From Magnetovibrio sp. (GTDB lineage: Bacteria > Pseudomonadota > Alphaproteobacteria > Rhodospirillales > Magnetovibrionaceae): DNA of 64,000 nt. Location of the stretch: NCBI GenBank assembly GCA_028281525.1, contig JANQJR010000041.1, forward strand, positions 124,001 to 188,000, read 5' to 3'. Of the stretch, positions 26,198 to 36,150 are shown piece by piece; position 1 is the first letter of the stretch, and each line of letters starts with the position of its first letter. The position numbers were made by a program, and so were the translations under genes. Below the pieces are notes generated by a model. It saw only the letters and a list, made by a program, of their open reading frames with translations. It had not been told where the DNA came from and ran no database searches.

Positions 26198-26962
26198 TCA
26201 ACGTGAGTTTGCATCGCGCAGCACATGGCTGTGCGCGGCGTCGTAGAGCTTGCTATCGGTGAAGTCTTCCGCACCCAGCACCCGGCCCACCAGGATCAAA
26301 GCGGTGCGGGTGAAGCCCGCTTGTTTGACCTTGCTGCGGATGTCGGTCAGCGTGCCGGTGACGATGGCCTGGTCCGGCCAGCTCGCCCGGTAGACCACCG
26401 CGACCGGGCAGTCCGCGCCGTAGTGCGGCGTCAATTCGTTCACCACGTGCGCTAAGTTGTTGACCGACAGGTGCACCGCCAACGTCGCGCCGGTTTTGGC
26501 AAAGTTTTCCAACGTCTCACCATCCGGCATGGAGCTGGCGCGCACCGCCGTGCGGGTGATGACGATGCTTTGGCTCACGTCCGGAAGCGTCAATTCGCGT
26601 TTCAACGCAGCCGCGGCGGCGGCGAAGGCGGGCACGCCCGGCACCACGTCGTACCCGATACCCAGCTCGTCCAGGCGGCGCATCTGTTCGGCGATGGCCC
26701 CGTAGATCGAAGGATCGCCCGAATGCACACGGGCCACGTCGTGCCCGGCGGCGTGGGCGTCTTGGATCTCGATGATGATTTCGTCCAAATGCAACGGTGC
26801 GGTGTCGATCACACGGGCCTCTGCACGGGCCTGGGCCACCACCTCTTGAGGCACCAGGGAGCCGGCATACAAAACCACCGGGCAGCTTTGGATCAAATTG
26901 AGGCCCCGAACGGTGATCAAATCCGCAGCACCCGGCCCCGCGCCGATGAAATGCACGGTCAT
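26198..26962 (-). CDS. cobM: (Cobalt-)precorrin-4 C11-methyltransferase (CobM/CbiF)
   Basis: A 254-residue SAM-dependent methyltransferase. The N-terminal [18 protein letters not shown] and [14 protein letters not shown], the [20 protein letters not shown] loop and [20 protein letters not shown] are diagnostic of the CobM/CbiF subgroup. It overlaps the upstream triple-fusion gene by 4 bases and is the last gene of the cbiX-cobH-cobL-(cobI-cbiG-cobJ)-cobM operon. Confidence 0.95.
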   Translation of the reverse strand: MTVHFIGAGPGAADLITVRGLNLIQSCPVVLYAGSLVPQEVVAQARAEARVIDTAPLHLDEIIIEIQDAHAAGHDVARVHSGDPSIYGAIAEQMRRLDELGIGYDVVPGVPAFAAAAAALKRELTLPDVSQSIVITRTAVRASSMPDGETLENFAKTGATLAVHLSVNNLAHVVNELTPHYGADCPVAVVYRASWPDQAIVTGTLTDIRSKVKQAGFTRTALILVGRVLGAEDFTDSKLYDAAHSHVLRDANSR

Positions 26963-29580
26963 GATGCGCCTCCCGCCGCTTTGCCGCCCGTCACTTTACC
27001 CAGCGCCGCGTCCATCTTTCCGCCATATCCCCGCGGGGTGTAGACCCAACGGTTTTGGCCGCGTTCGATCACCCGCGTGTCTTCGCCGCCGACCATCACC
27101 AAAGTGAGCATATCGGCGTGATCCGGCGTCAGTTCGCCCAAAGTGAGAAAATCGATCTTTTCATCCTCCCGGCCCAACTGACGTGCAAGGATCACCGACG
27201 TGTCCGGACTGCGGTGTGTGAGCAGGATGTCCCGCGCTTCGGCCAACTGGGTGCGGCGGCGTTTGGAAACCGGGTTGTAGAACGCCACCACGAACCCACC
27301 TTCGGCGGCGGCTTTGAGGCGGCGCTCGATCACGGACCAGGGCGTGAGCAAGTCGGACAGCGAAATCAGGCAGAAATCGTGCCCCACCGGTGCACCGGCG
27401 CGCGCGGCCGCCGCCTGGAAGGCGCTGATGCCGGGCTCGACCTGGATTTCCAGGCGGTTCCAATCGTCCCGGTTTTCGCGGTCCAACAGCTCGAACACGA
27501 GGGACGCCATGGCGTAGATGCCGATATCACCCGACGAGACCAGCGCCACGTCCTTGCCCTCGGCGGCAAGCTCCAAAGCCTGGCGCACGCGGGCTTCTTC
27601 TTGGGACAGATTCGAAGTGTGCAACATTTTGCCGCGCAACAAATCAGGAATAAGGTCAAGATAAAACCCATAACCGACTATGTCGCTGGCATGGCTCAAT
27701 ATTCTTGTAACTTCAGGCGTGCGCCAAGCGGCCGTTCCCGGCCCGATCCCGACCACGAACAGTCGCCCGCGGCCACGTCCGACAGACATAGGATCAATGC
27801 CCTGATTCCTTTTTCCGACCGCGCAGGTGGCCCGCTTGGACTTGTGCTTGGGCACGATCAATGCGCCACCGTGTTGCGGCTGCACCGCCGCCAGGGCCGC
27901 GCCTTCGGCGACGCCATGACAACCGACCTCGGCGAACACGACGTCGGACGGGGTTTGCAGGTTGGGGCTCTGCTCCTCCAGTTCCTCCGCCGTGAAAAAC
28001 CGCGCGGGTACGCCCAAGTTCGCCGCCAGCGCCAGCACCGCAACCTCGTCGGATTTCACGTCGATGGACGCGACGCAGGCGACGGCATCCCGGGCCAAAC
28101 CCTCGGCGCTGAGCGTTTCATCCACCAGCGCCGCCAGTTCCGCCGGATCGCAACCGCGCTCGCAGCCCACGCCCAACGCCAAAGTCGGCGGGTGCAGCAC
28201 CAAGGCGTCGTCCCCGGCCACGGCCTTGTGCGTCACCCGCACGTCCGCCGCTACGCCGCCCGCTGTATCCGCAGGCGTGAAGTTCGCGGGCGCGAGCCAA
28301 CCCGCCTCGCCGCTGTCCACGGCGAGGCCCACCGGTTCGTTGTTGAGCAAGGCCGCCGTCACCGCCTTGGCGCGCAACGGATTGGCCACCGTCCAGCCGG
28401 GCGGCGGGTCGTCCAGGGCCAGCCCCAACCGCGCGTCCCCCGCCGTGGTGATGGCGGCATGGCCATGGGTGGCGCGCGCGATGGCGACGGCCAGCCGGTT
28501 CGCGCCCCGGTGCCCGCCCAACAGCGGCACCACCGAAGCCCCCTGGGGCGACACCGCGACCACCGGCGGCTCTTGGCGTTTGTCGGCCAACAACGGCGCC
28601 AGCACGCGCATGACGATGCCCGCCGCCATCACCGCAACGATGGGCGTACCGGCTTCGTAGAGATTGCGAAGCGTCTGGGACGTATCTGCAAACACCTGAT
28701 CGGCGCTTTCCGGGGCGATCCGACCTTGGCGGCCCCACAATACAGCTTCCGGAAGCTCTGCTGCAATCAACTGAGCCGCCAGCAATCCGGACTCGTTCAA
28801 GCACAGCACCACCGCGCCGTGGGGCAGGTCGCGAACCGGGTCCGGTTTGCGCGCCGGGACCAAAACCATCGAAAAATAGCTTGTTTCACCCTCAAAATTG
28901 GCAAATTTGGCCTTTTTCTCTTCATCTGTGCTCGCACGCTCGACCCATACCGCCTCATCCAAACGCCCCGCACGTAAGAGCACGTGTTTAACCTTATCCG
29001 CATGACGGCCGATTTTCATGATCGCCAGCGCCGAGCCGGTGTCCCTTGAGCGCGCTGCGAGGATGCCTTCGGGCAAGGTCGCGGGCAGGGCTTGAAAGGT
29101 GTCGTCGCCACGGGTCAGCCCGGTGCCCATCTCGGACGCCGCCACCGCGCTGCACGCCTGCACGGACGTCACGCCGGGGATCACCTCGACCGCGTAATCC
29201 TCGATCAGGCGCTCCAAGACGTATTGGAAAGAGCCGTAAAACAAGCTGTCGCCCTCGCAAATGAACACCACATCGCGGCCCAGCTCCAATTCGGCGCGGA
29301 ATTCCGGCATGGCCAAATCGTAACAACGCTGTCGCTCCTCGGCGCTCGCGCCCATGGGCACCACCACCTCCAGGATCATGGCGTCGTCGCGCAGCAGTGG
29401 GCGCACGATCTCCAACGACAGGCCCGGTTTGCCTCGGGAATGCATGTGCGCGATCACCGGAGCTTCGCGCAACAGCCTTTCGGCGCGCACGGTGAGCAAA
29501 TCCAGCGCCCCCGGTCCAATGCCAACACCGATCAGCTTGCCCGGTTTCACGTCCAGGGCGTTTAAGTCCATCTCGCTCAT
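26959..29580 (-). CDS. CobI/CbiL - CbiG - CobJ/CbiH triple fusion
   Basis: One uninterrupted 873-residue frame carrying three corrin enzymes. Residues ~15-245 are the C20-methyltransferase ([60 protein letters not shown]). Residues ~255-595 are CbiG, the cobalt-precorrin-5A hydrolase that opens the delta-lactone ([40 protein letters not shown]). Residues ~605-835 are the C17-methyltransferase ([60 protein letters not shown]). CbiG places the protein in the anaerobic route. It overlaps cobL and cobM by 4 bases at each end. A glycine/alanine-rich tail ends it. Confidence 0.92.
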   Translation of the reverse strand: MSEMDLNALDVKPGKLIGVGIGPGALDLLTVRAERLLREAPVIAHMHSRGKPGLSLEIVRPLLRDDAMILEVVVPMGASAEERQRCYDLAMPEFRAELELGRDVVFICEGDSLFYGSFQYVLERLIEDYAVEVIPGVTSVQACSAVAASEMGTGLTRGDDTFQALPATLPEGILAARSRDTGSALAIMKIGRHADKVKHVLLRAGRLDEAVWVERASTDEEKKAKFANFEGETSYFSMVLVPARKPDPVRDLPHGAVVLCLNESGLLAAQLIAAELPEAVLWGRQGRIAPESADQVFADTSQTLRNLYEAGTPIVAVMAAGIVMRVLAPLLADKRQEPPVVAVSPQGASVVPLLGGHRGANRLAVAIARATHGHAAITTAGDARLGLALDDPPPGWTVANPLRAKAVTAALLNNEPVGLAVDSGEAGWLAPANFTPADTAGGVAADVRVTHKAVAGDDALVLHPPTLALGVGCERGCDPAELAALVDETLSAEGLARDAVACVASIDVKSDEVAVLALAANLGVPARFFTAEELEEQSPNLQTPSDVVFAEVGCHGVAEGAALAAVQPQHGGALIVPKHKSKRATCAVGKRNQGIDPMSVGRGRGRLFVVGIGPGTAAWRTPEVTRILSHASDIVGYGFYLDLIPDLLRGKMLHTSNLSQEEARVRQALELAAEGKDVALVSSGDIGIYAMASLVFELLDRENRDDWNRLEIQVEPGISAFQAAAARAGAPVGHDFCLISLSDLLTPWSVIERRLKAAAEGGFVVAFYNPVSKRRRTQLAEARDILLTHRSPDTSVILARQLGREDEKIDFLTLGELTPDHADMLTLVMVGGEDTRVIERGQNRWVYTPRGYGGKMDAALGKVTGGKAAGGAS

Positions 29581-30842
29581 TTTACAGTCTTTTCCCCCAC
29601 GTATTGGGTCACCGTGCGCATCGGCTCAAATAAGGTAGCCTCATTCTTCTTATTTTCTGGTTTTGACGCAGTGCGCGCCACGGATATCTGAATAAGCTCA
29701 CCGCCATGAATCTGTTTCATCTCCGTCAAGGCCGCCGCCCCTTCGGCGGTGACCGCATTGGCCACCAACCGCCCGCCGGGTGCGAGCCGCTCCCACGCCG
29801 CTGCCAACAACCCCGGCGTCCCGACTCCGCCGCCGACGAAGATGGCATCCGGCGCACCCGCCAGCATATCGTGCGCGTTCAACGCATCCAAGGCATCCGC
29901 TTGGACGATGTGCAACCGCGGCACGCCCAGCTTGGCGGCGTTCTGCGCAATCCGCGCCGCGCGCTCCGGATCGCGTTCCACCGCCACTGCCTGGCACGAC
30001 GTGTCGGAACGCAGCCACTCGATCCCGATCGACCCCGCACCCGCGCCCAAATCCCACAGCGTTTCACCCGGCAACGGCGCAAGAGACGACAGCGTGACCG
30101 CGCGCACCTCGCGTTTGGTAAGCTGGCCATCGTGCTCGAAAGCCTCATCGAGCAACCCCGCCAAGCGCGACCATGGCCGGGCCGCGGAACCGGGCACCAA
30201 CTCGACACAGATCGTCGCCAGATCGGCTGTGGCCTCAACCGCCCAGCTTTCCGCCAAGCCGTCGATGCGCTGTTCGTGTTCACCGCCCATGTGCGCCAAC
30301 ACACTCATGCGGCTTGGACCGAAGCCCTTTTCGGCGAGCAACCCTGCAACTTCCGCTGGGCTGTGACCATCGCGTGCCAAAATCACCAACCGGACACCGG
30401 GGGCGAAAAACAGATTCAAGGTGTCCAGAGCCCGGTCCTTGTCGCGGCCGTGAATGGTCGCCACCTGCACGCCGTCCACCGCCCAGCCCATGCGCGCGCA
30501 CGCCAAGCTGACCGCGCCGGGCGCCGGAATGGTGAAGACCTGATCCGCACCAAAACGGCGGATCAGCGCAGTCGCCACGCCGAAATGCGACGGATCGCCC
30601 GACGCCAGGACCACAACATTATCGTCCCGATTATGGCTTAGACGCTCTTGAATGCGATCAAACGCCGGGTCCAGTCCACCGGACCAGTCCAGACGCTCGG
30701 CCGGACCCTCCGGCACCTTCGCCAAATGGCGTTCGCCGCCCACCAGCAGGTCCGCGCCGTCGATCAGCGTGCGGGCCGCAGGGCTCAAACCATCCAGGCC
30801 GTCCTCTCCGATGCCGATCACGGTGATTTTGCGGGTGCTCAC
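29577..30842 (-). CDS. cobL: Precorrin-6Y C5,15-methyltransferase / decarboxylase CobL (CbiE-CbiT)
   Basis: A 421-residue two-domain enzyme. The N-terminal CbiE-type methyltransferase has ITVIGIGEDGLDGLSPAART, VLASGDPSHFGVATALIRRF and FTIPAPGAVSLACARMGWAV. The C-terminal CbiT-type domain starts near residue 225 with LTKREVRAVTLSSLAPLPGE and the SAM site LWDLGAGAGSIGIEWLR. It methylates C5 and C15 and decarboxylates the C12 acetate. The start is a GTG at 30840-30842 overlapping the cobH stop by 4 bases; the open frame upstream is antisense-like and not homologous. Confidence 0.94.
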   Translation of the reverse strand: MSTRKITVIGIGEDGLDGLSPAARTLIDGADLLVGGERHLAKVPEGPAERLDWSGGLDPAFDRIQERLSHNRDDNVVVLASGDPSHFGVATALIRRFGADQVFTIPAPGAVSLACARMGWAVDGVQVATIHGRDKDRALDTLNLFFAPGVRLVILARDGHSPAEVAGLLAEKGFGPSRMSVLAHMGGEHEQRIDGLAESWAVEATADLATICVELVPGSAARPWSRLAGLLDEAFEHDGQLTKREVRAVTLSSLAPLPGETLWDLGAGAGSIGIEWLRSDTSCQAVAVERDPERAARIAQNAAKLGVPRLHIVQADALDALNAHDMLAGAPDAIFVGGGVGTPGLLAAAWERLAPGGRLVANAVTAEGAAALTEMKQIHGGELIQISVARTASKPENKKNEATLFEPMRTVTQYVGEKTVK

Positions 30843-31519
30843 GGGATATCTCCCGGATTTTGGCCGAGCGCGATGGCGTTCACGGCCCCCGCCGCCGCCG
30901 CGCTGCCACCCAAGCGCCCAGTCATGGTGATCACGGGAATGCCACTGAGTGGGCCATTCATGACCTGTTCGAACAGCACCTGCTTGCTTTCTTGCGCGCC
31001 CACGAATCCGACGGGAAACCCCAGGATCGCCGCCGGCTTCGGCGCGCCGTTCAACAGCATTTCCAGCAGACGGAACAACGCCGTCGGCGCATTGCCGAAC
31101 ACGCACACCGCATCTTCCAGGTCATCCGCCCAGCGTTCCACCGCAATGGCCGAGCGGGTTTCCCCGCGCGTCTGAGCTTGCGCAGCCACGCCGTCATCGT
31201 CCAGGCGGCAGATCACGGCGTTATCCGTGGGCAGGAAGCGCCGGGTGATGCCGCGCGCGACCATGTGCGCATCCACCAGGAGAGGCGCGCCGCTTTCAAG
31301 GGCTGCGCGCACCCGCTCCGGCGCATCTTCGGAAAAGCGCAAATGGTCGGCGGCCTCGATCAGCGCGGTGGCATGAATGACCCGTTCCGCCACCGCCTGC
31401 ATCAGCCCCGGCAAATGACCGAGGCGCGCCTCGGCGCGGATGCGCCGGAAGCTTTCCGCCGAGATGGCGTCCGGATCGCGGATGTAATCAAAGGCGCTTT
31501 GGGCGGGAGGCGCAGACAT
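30839..31519 (-). CDS. cobH: (Cobalt-)precorrin-8X methylmutase (CobH/CbiC)
   Basis: A 226-residue enzyme that moves the C11 methyl group to C12 to give (cobalt-)hydrogenobyrinate. Typical segments are YIRDPDAISAESFRRIRAEA, AERVIHATALIEAADHLRFS with the catalytic histidine, and the late FGNAPTALFRLLEMLLNG and ILGFPVGFVGAQESK. It starts 3 bases after cbiX ends and overlaps cobL by 4 bases, so it lies inside the long minus-strand corrin operon. Confidence 0.95.
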   Translation of the reverse strand: MSAPPAQSAFDYIRDPDAISAESFRRIRAEARLGHLPGLMQAVAERVIHATALIEAADHLRFSEDAPERVRAALESGAPLLVDAHMVARGITRRFLPTDNAVICRLDDDGVAAQAQTRGETRSAIAVERWADDLEDAVCVFGNAPTALFRLLEMLLNGAPKPAAILGFPVGFVGAQESKQVLFEQVMNGPLSGIPVITMTGRLGGSAAAAGAVNAIALGQNPGDIP

Positions 31520-31522
31520 AGC

Positions 31523-32506
31523 TTACCCTTCCGCATCTCCATGATGGTGGCCGTGGTGGTGCCCATGGTGATGATGGTGATGACCATGTCCATGGTGCAC
31601 GCCCCGGTCTTCGGGGTTGTCCTCGGTGCCGACGCCCTGGACGTGATGATGGTGGCCGACTTGCGGCGCGCCCAAATCATGTTCGTGGCCGATGATCTGT
31701 TCGCGGTATTTACACAGCTGGCAATTCATATTGCCTTCACCGTTCAAGGCCTCTTCCATGCGCGCGATGAACGCGTCGATCACCTTGGGGTGATCGTTCA
31801 GGTACGACGCCTTGACGATCTCCACATCCGGGTGGGCGGCCCCTGCTTCATCCGCCCAATTGTAGATGCGCGTGACCAAGATGCCGGAAAACAGAAAATA
31901 GGGAAACACCACGATGCGCTTAAAGCCCATCCGCGTGACCCGCACCAAGGCTTGGTCGACGAGCGGATAGGCGACGCCCGAGTACGCCGTTTCCGCCCAA
32001 CCCAACCCAAGCCCTTCCCAAAGCATGCGGGTGACCTTGGCGACGTTGGAATTGGCGTCCGAATCATTGGTGCCGCGCCCAACCACCAATAGCAGTGTGT
32101 CTTCGCGCGCAACAGTATCGTCCAGCGCCTCTTCCACGCGTTGCTTGGCGGCATCGAGCAGGCGCGCATCGATGCCGAGATCGGCGGCGAGGATCATCTC
32201 CAGGCCTTCATGCCCGGCAGCGTAGGTGTTGACTTCGCTGGGCAGGTCGTTTTTGACGTGACCGGCGGCGAACAGCATGCCCGGCAGGCACACGATTTTT
32301 TCCGCGCCCACCGCGCGCAGCTTATCCAGGCCATCGCGGATCACCGGCGTGGCGAATTCGAGAAAGCCGCTCTCGACCTTATGGTCGGGCAACCGTTCGG
32401 AGATACGCACGGCCAGTTGGTTGAATTCCTCGACCGCACCTTTGTCGCGCGAGCCGTGGCCACAAATCATGATGGCGGGCCGTTCTTGGGAGGGGGAGTC
32501 AGGCAT
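31523..32506 (-). CDS. cbiX: Sirohydrochlorin cobaltochelatase CbiX with histidine-rich tail
   Basis: A 327-residue long-type CbiX that inserts cobalt into sirohydrochlorin, the first committed step of the anaerobic pathway. Two chelatase halves are visible (MICGHGSRDKGAVEEFNQLA with the metal-site histidine, CLPGMLFAAGHVKNDLPSEV, and a second half with LLLVVGRGTNDSDANSN). After a cysteine pair in MNCQLCKYREQ comes a strongly histidine-rich tail (HHGHGHHHHHHGHHHGHHHG), expected to store cobalt or nickel. It is the first gene of the operon that runs to cobM. Upstream lies a 159-base divergent region shared with cobD. Confidence 0.93.
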   Translation of the reverse strand: MPDSPSQERPAIMICGHGSRDKGAVEEFNQLAVRISERLPDHKVESGFLEFATPVIRDGLDKLRAVGAEKIVCLPGMLFAAGHVKNDLPSEVNTYAAGHEGLEMILAADLGIDARLLDAAKQRVEEALDDTVAREDTLLLVVGRGTNDSDANSNVAKVTRMLWEGLGLGWAETAYSGVAYPLVDQALVRVTRMGFKRIVVFPYFLFSGILVTRIYNWADEAGAAHPDVEIVKASYLNDHPKVIDAFIARMEEALNGEGNMNCQLCKYREQIIGHEHDLGAPQVGHHHHVQGVGTEDNPEDRGVHHGHGHHHHHHGHHHGHHHGDAEG

Positions 32507-32665
32507 TGTGCTTCCTTACGCGGGTCCTTGCCTTCGGCGTTGAAACGGTGCGGGTGGTCATGGCCTCCGTCCGCAGGCTCCGTTTTGGGAATCCGTTTAT
32601 AGGCCTTGTTGCGGCAGTGCACAAATTTAATTCTTCTGGAACCTCTACCTAGGTAGACTGCGTTT

Positions 32666-33676
32666 ATGTTCACCTTCGGCCTGATCCAACCCGACGCCGT
32701 GTTCGACCCGTTCATCCTGCTGGTGATGGGGTTGATTCTCGACGCCGCCTTAGGCCGGATGGGCCCGGTTTTTCGCGTCATCCCACACCCGGTGGTGCTG
32801 ATCGGGCGTGCCGCTTCCTGGTGCGACACAAAACTCAACCGCCCGCACCGCAGCCAGATGGACCGCGCGGTGCGCGGTGCGCTGACAGTGCTCGTGATTA
32901 TCGTTCTGGCGGGCGCCGTCGGCTGGGGGGTGCAGTGGCTCACCTACCACCACGACTTCGGCTGGATGGTGGAGCTGTTCCTCATCACCGCCCTCTTGGC
33001 GCAGCGTGAACTTTATACCGCCGTCAACCGGGTGCAGACAGCCCTGCAGCGTGACGGCCTGGAAAGCGCGCGCGCCGAAGTGAGCCAAATCGTCGGACGC
33101 GACCCCGCCTACCTGGACGAAGCGGGCGTTTCGCGCGCCGCGATCGAGAGTTTGAGCGAAAACTTCTCCGACGGCGTCGTCGCGCCGGTATTCTGGTACG
33201 TGCTGTTCGGCTTTCCCGGGTTGTTGGTCTACAAGGCCATCAACACCCTGGATTCCATGATCGGCTACAAGAACGACACGTACCGCGCCTTCGGCTTTAC
33301 GGCGGCGCGCCTCGACGATGTAGTGAACCTGATCCCCGCGCGCCTGGCCGGTCTGATGTTGACGCTGGCCGCCATCGTCACGCCCCGGGCGAGCCCGCTC
33401 AATGCTTTTCGCATCATGTGGCGCGATGCGTCCAAACACAATTCGCCCAACGCCGGCTGGCCCGAGGCGGCCACGGCGGGTGCGCTGGGTGTGGCCTTGG
33501 CGGGACCCCGGCGTTACGCGCAGCACACCGCGGACGCGCCGTGGATCGGCGACGGCAGCGCCGAGTTGAGCACCGTTCACATCCGCCGCGCGCTTTACCT
33601 GTTCGCGGTGGCGTGTTTGATCAATGGCTTGATCGTGTGCGTGATCGCCATGTTCCGGTTTCAGGTGGGGGCGTAG
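32666..33676 (+). CDS. cobD: Adenosylcobinamide-phosphate synthase (CobD/CbiB)
   Basis: A 336-residue inner membrane protein that attaches the aminopropanol arm to adenosylcobyric acid. Family segments are FILLVMGLILDAALGRMGPV, HPVVLIGRAASWCDTKLNR, SQIVGRDPAYLDEAGVSRAA and ESLSENFSDGVVAPVFWYVL; the basic SPNAGWPEAATAGALGVAL loop follows. Several hydrophobic helices are seen (VLVIIVLAGAVGWGVQWL; LFAVACLINGLIVCVIAMF). It is divergent from cbiX. Its last 16 bases overlap a reverse-strand sulfotransferase fragment. Confidence 0.95.
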   Translation: MFTFGLIQPDAVFDPFILLVMGLILDAALGRMGPVFRVIPHPVVLIGRAASWCDTKLNRPHRSQMDRAVRGALTVLVIIVLAGAVGWGVQWLTYHHDFGWMVELFLITALLAQRELYTAVNRVQTALQRDGLESARAEVSQIVGRDPAYLDEAGVSRAAIESLSENFSDGVVAPVFWYVLFGFPGLLVYKAINTLDSMIGYKNDTYRAFGFTAARLDDVVNLIPARLAGLMLTLAAIVTPRASPLNAFRIMWRDASKHNSPNAGWPEAATAGALGVALAGPRRYAQHTADAPWIGDGSAELSTVHIRRALYLFAVACLINGLIVCVIAMFRFQVGA

Positions 33677-33795
33677 GGTCCCAACACCTTGAACAACGGG
33701 CCCAGGTGTTTTTCATACGCGCGCCAGCGCTCGACAGAGCTTCGATATAAAGGCTGGCGCACCTGGGATGCGCTGTCCGTCTGCACCGGGCGGCA
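33661..33795 (-). pseudogene. C-terminal remnant of a sulfotransferase gene
   Basis: A short reverse-strand frame of 44 codons plus TGA, with no start codon. It reads CRPVQTDSASQVRQPLYRSS then VERWRAYEKHLGPLFKVLG and ends PYAPT. This is the characteristic end of TPR-linked bacterial sulfotransferases (Sulfotransfer_3-like: VRTASVWQVRQPLY, SVxRWRxYEKxLGPL). An in-frame TAA lies some 45 bases further upstream. The rest of the gene is missing, and the rhodanese gene occupies the space just upstream. Its stop overlaps the cobD stop region in convergent orientation. Confidence 0.75.
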
Positions 33796-33828
33796 CGCCG
33801 GTCTTGGAAACAAAAATGGACCGGGTGT

Positions 33829-34140
33829 TTACGCCGCCGGCTCCGACAATGCGGCCCAGGCCGCCCAACCACCAACCAGGTTGTAAACTTCGCTCAACCC
33901 CATCTGGTGGAGGAATGTGCACATGTCACGGCTGGAATGGCCTTCATAGCAATAAACCAACACCGGCGGATTGGACCGGCGCTTCATCATCAAAGACCCG
34001 ATGACGTCATCGTTGGCCGGTTGCGCCTTGGGCAATCGGCCCTGGGATTGGGCAAATCCATCACGGGTATCGATCACCACCACGTCGTCACGTGCCAGAA
34101 GTTCCCCCACGGCGTGGGCTTCGATGTTTTTGTAGCTCAT
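33829..34140 (-). CDS. Single-domain rhodanese (GlpE-like)
   Basis: A 103-residue thiosulfate:acceptor sulfurtransferase-type protein. It begins SYKNIEAHAVGELLARDDVV, has the conserved VVIDTRDGFAQSQG, and its active-site loop is LVYCYEGHSSRDM, with the persulfide cysteine in a CYxGxSS pattern as in GlpE. It ends NLVGGWAAWAALSEPAA. ATG at 34138-34140 matches the family start; the longer open frame upstream does not. It is embedded in the cobalamin cluster between a sulfotransferase remnant and a sensor kinase on the same strand. Confidence 0.9.
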   Translation of the reverse strand: MSYKNIEAHAVGELLARDDVVVIDTRDGFAQSQGRLPKAQPANDDVIGSLMMKRRSNPPVLVYCYEGHSSRDMCTFLHQMGLSEVYNLVGGWAAWAALSEPAA

Positions 34141-34273
34141 AGCTTGGTCCTTACAACGGTGAAACGGATTTGCACGCAAATGTGCAAGTCTTATTCCACT
34201 CTGAGCGTGACCATAAGAGCCTGAAACCAAACGAGATTAAAAATGTTCGATTTGGGGCGTTTGCGACAATGGC

Positions 34274-36028
34274 CTACGCGCTCACTGCCGGATCGGGAAG
34301 TTCATCGTGCTCACAAGACATGGGGAACAGCAAGCTCACCTGCGTGCCGCTCTTCAATGCGCTGGTGATCTCCAACTCACCGCCATGCAGCTTCATGATC
34401 TGGCGGCTCAACGACAGCCCCAGGCCGGTGCCCTGGAAACGCCGCGCCAGCGACGATCCGTGAACCTGTTGAAACGGCTCCAAGGCAATTTCGATTTGTT
34501 CTCGGGACATGCCGATTCCGGTGTCCGTGATGGTCAACACATGTCCGTCTTCCCGGCAGGCATTGGCAATGGTAACGGTCCCCGATTCGGTGAACTTGAT
34601 GGCGTTGCCGATGATGTTCATCAGCACCTGCTTGACTCGCACCGGGTCGATGTCGAGGCACTGCAGATCTTGGGTTTCATCGCGCAGATCGATGCCCTTT
34701 TCCTTGGCCTGAATATACAGCAGCGACAACACTTCGTGCACAATGCCGTTCATGTGCATGGGCTCGCACTGCAGGTCGAACTTGCCCGCTTCGATTTTCG
34801 CCAAATCCAAAATGCTGTTGACCGTTTCCAACAACAACCGGCCACTGTTGGTGATCAGCTCCGCGTATTCATGATAGGCCGGCGGCAAGGGACCTTTGAG
34901 TTCATAGCTCATCAATTCGGCGAAGCCGATGATGGAGTTGAGCGGAGTGCGCAGCTCGTGGCTCATATTGGCGAGAAATTCCGACTTCGCCTGGTTGGCG
35001 TACTTGGCCGCGTTCAGCGCGGCGCGGGTGTTGGTTTCCAATTGCAGGCGTTCGGTGATGTCTTGGGCGATGCCTTCGACGGCGGTAACATTGCCGTTGT
35101 CGTCAAACACCGGGCGTTCCAACACCTCCAAGGTGCGTGGCGTGCCGTCCTTGTGAAAAATTTCGATGCAGTAGGGCGGCTGCTGCACGCCCCTGATGCT
35201 CATTTGAGTGTGGGCGATCACCTCATTGTTGATGGCGGCATCGGTGAGAAACGCATCGAAATCGGTCATGAATTCTTCGGGCATATAGCCCAGGATCGGT
35301 GTGATCGACGGGCTGACGTAGCTGAAGATACCGTCAGGGCCGTGAGAATAGAGGAAGTGCTGCCTCAAACCATTGACCATGCGCCTGTAGTGTTCGCGAT
35401 TTTCCAGCAGTTTTTGTTCGTCCCGGAGATGACGGCGCAGGGCCGCAATCAGCAACACCACCATCACCGCCAATCCCACGGCGCCCGCGCTCAGAACCAT
35501 AATGGTGGTCCGGCTTTTGGCGCGGATTTCCTGGGTCTGCAGATCGACCATTTGCTCGAGCCGCGTTTGGTAGTGCCACAAATCCTGTTCCAGACTGCGC
35601 TGTGCGGAAATATCGCGGATAATGGAAAAGAGCAGCACGCGCGCCCCGAATTTCAAGGGCACCGAATGCACCTCGACCGTGCGGATATCGCCGTCGGCCA
35701 ATTTATGGCGGAAGATGAAAAAGTTGCGCCCCTCGGTCTCCGCCAGCTTGCGTTCCGCCGCCACCTGTTCGGGGGTAAACTGGTTGATGTCCTGGATTTT
35801 CATCTGGCGCAAACGGCCCTGCGAATAGCCGTAAAACTCCGCCGCCGCTCGGTTGGCGTCGACAACTTCGCCCGTCTCCGGATCGATCAACAGCATCACG
35901 GCACTGTGCTTGCCGAAGGCTTCCTGAAAACTGGGCTCCGCGCGAAGGGGGCTGGCGATGCAAACCATAGCCATCAGCCAAACGGTCAAAACGCTAAGCC
36001 GATCAATAACGCGTCCGCGCATAGGCAT
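34274..36028 (-). CDS. Membrane sensor histidine kinase with two PAS domains
   Basis: A 584-residue kinase. A signal-like first segment ([20 protein letters not shown]) and a second membrane helix near residue 185 ([20 protein letters not shown]) place the first PAS domain ([20 protein letters not shown]) in the periplasm. A second PAS follows in the cytoplasm ([20 protein letters not shown]), then HisKA with the histidine in [20 protein letters not shown] and HATPase with [20 protein letters not shown] and [11 protein letters not shown]. No receiver domain or response regulator lies next to it. It sits between cobQ and the rhodanese, on their strand. Confidence 0.9.
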   Translation of the reverse strand: MPMRGRVIDRLSVLTVWLMAMVCIASPLRAEPSFQEAFGKHSAVMLLIDPETGEVVDANRAAAEFYGYSQGRLRQMKIQDINQFTPEQVAAERKLAETEGRNFFIFRHKLADGDIRTVEVHSVPLKFGARVLLFSIIRDISAQRSLEQDLWHYQTRLEQMVDLQTQEIRAKSRTTIMVLSAGAVGLAVMVVLLIAALRRHLRDEQKLLENREHYRRMVNGLRQHFLYSHGPDGIFSYVSPSITPILGYMPEEFMTDFDAFLTDAAINNEVIAHTQMSIRGVQQPPYCIEIFHKDGTPRTLEVLERPVFDDNGNVTAVEGIAQDITERLQLETNTRAALNAAKYANQAKSEFLANMSHELRTPLNSIIGFAELMSYELKGPLPPAYHEYAELITNSGRLLLETVNSILDLAKIEAGKFDLQCEPMHMNGIVHEVLSLLYIQAKEKGIDLRDETQDLQCLDIDPVRVKQVLMNIIGNAIKFTESGTVTIANACREDGHVLTITDTGIGMSREQIEIALEPFQQVHGSSLARRFQGTGLGLSLSRQIMKLHGGELEITSALKSGTQVSLLFPMSCEHDELPDPAVSA

Positions 36029-36150
36029 GTGGGCTATCCCGTCCCCTGCATCCGACGACCGCCGCCCTTGCCCTTCACCATAGGCTGGAACGTCTTTGCG
36101 GATACAAGGCGAACTATAGTTTAAAAGTATTAGAGGTTAGGACAGCATGA

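Noticed and set aside
27055..28977. A 640-codon forward open frame opposite the cobI-cbiG-cobJ fusion
   Set aside because: It is a high-GC mirror frame of a well-supported gene; no motifs and implausible composition.
32507..32665. Cobalamin riboswitch ahead of cbiX or cobD
   Set aside because: The stretch AGCCTGCGGACGGAGGCC on the minus strand resembles a B12 box only loosely, and the conserved core segments are missing.
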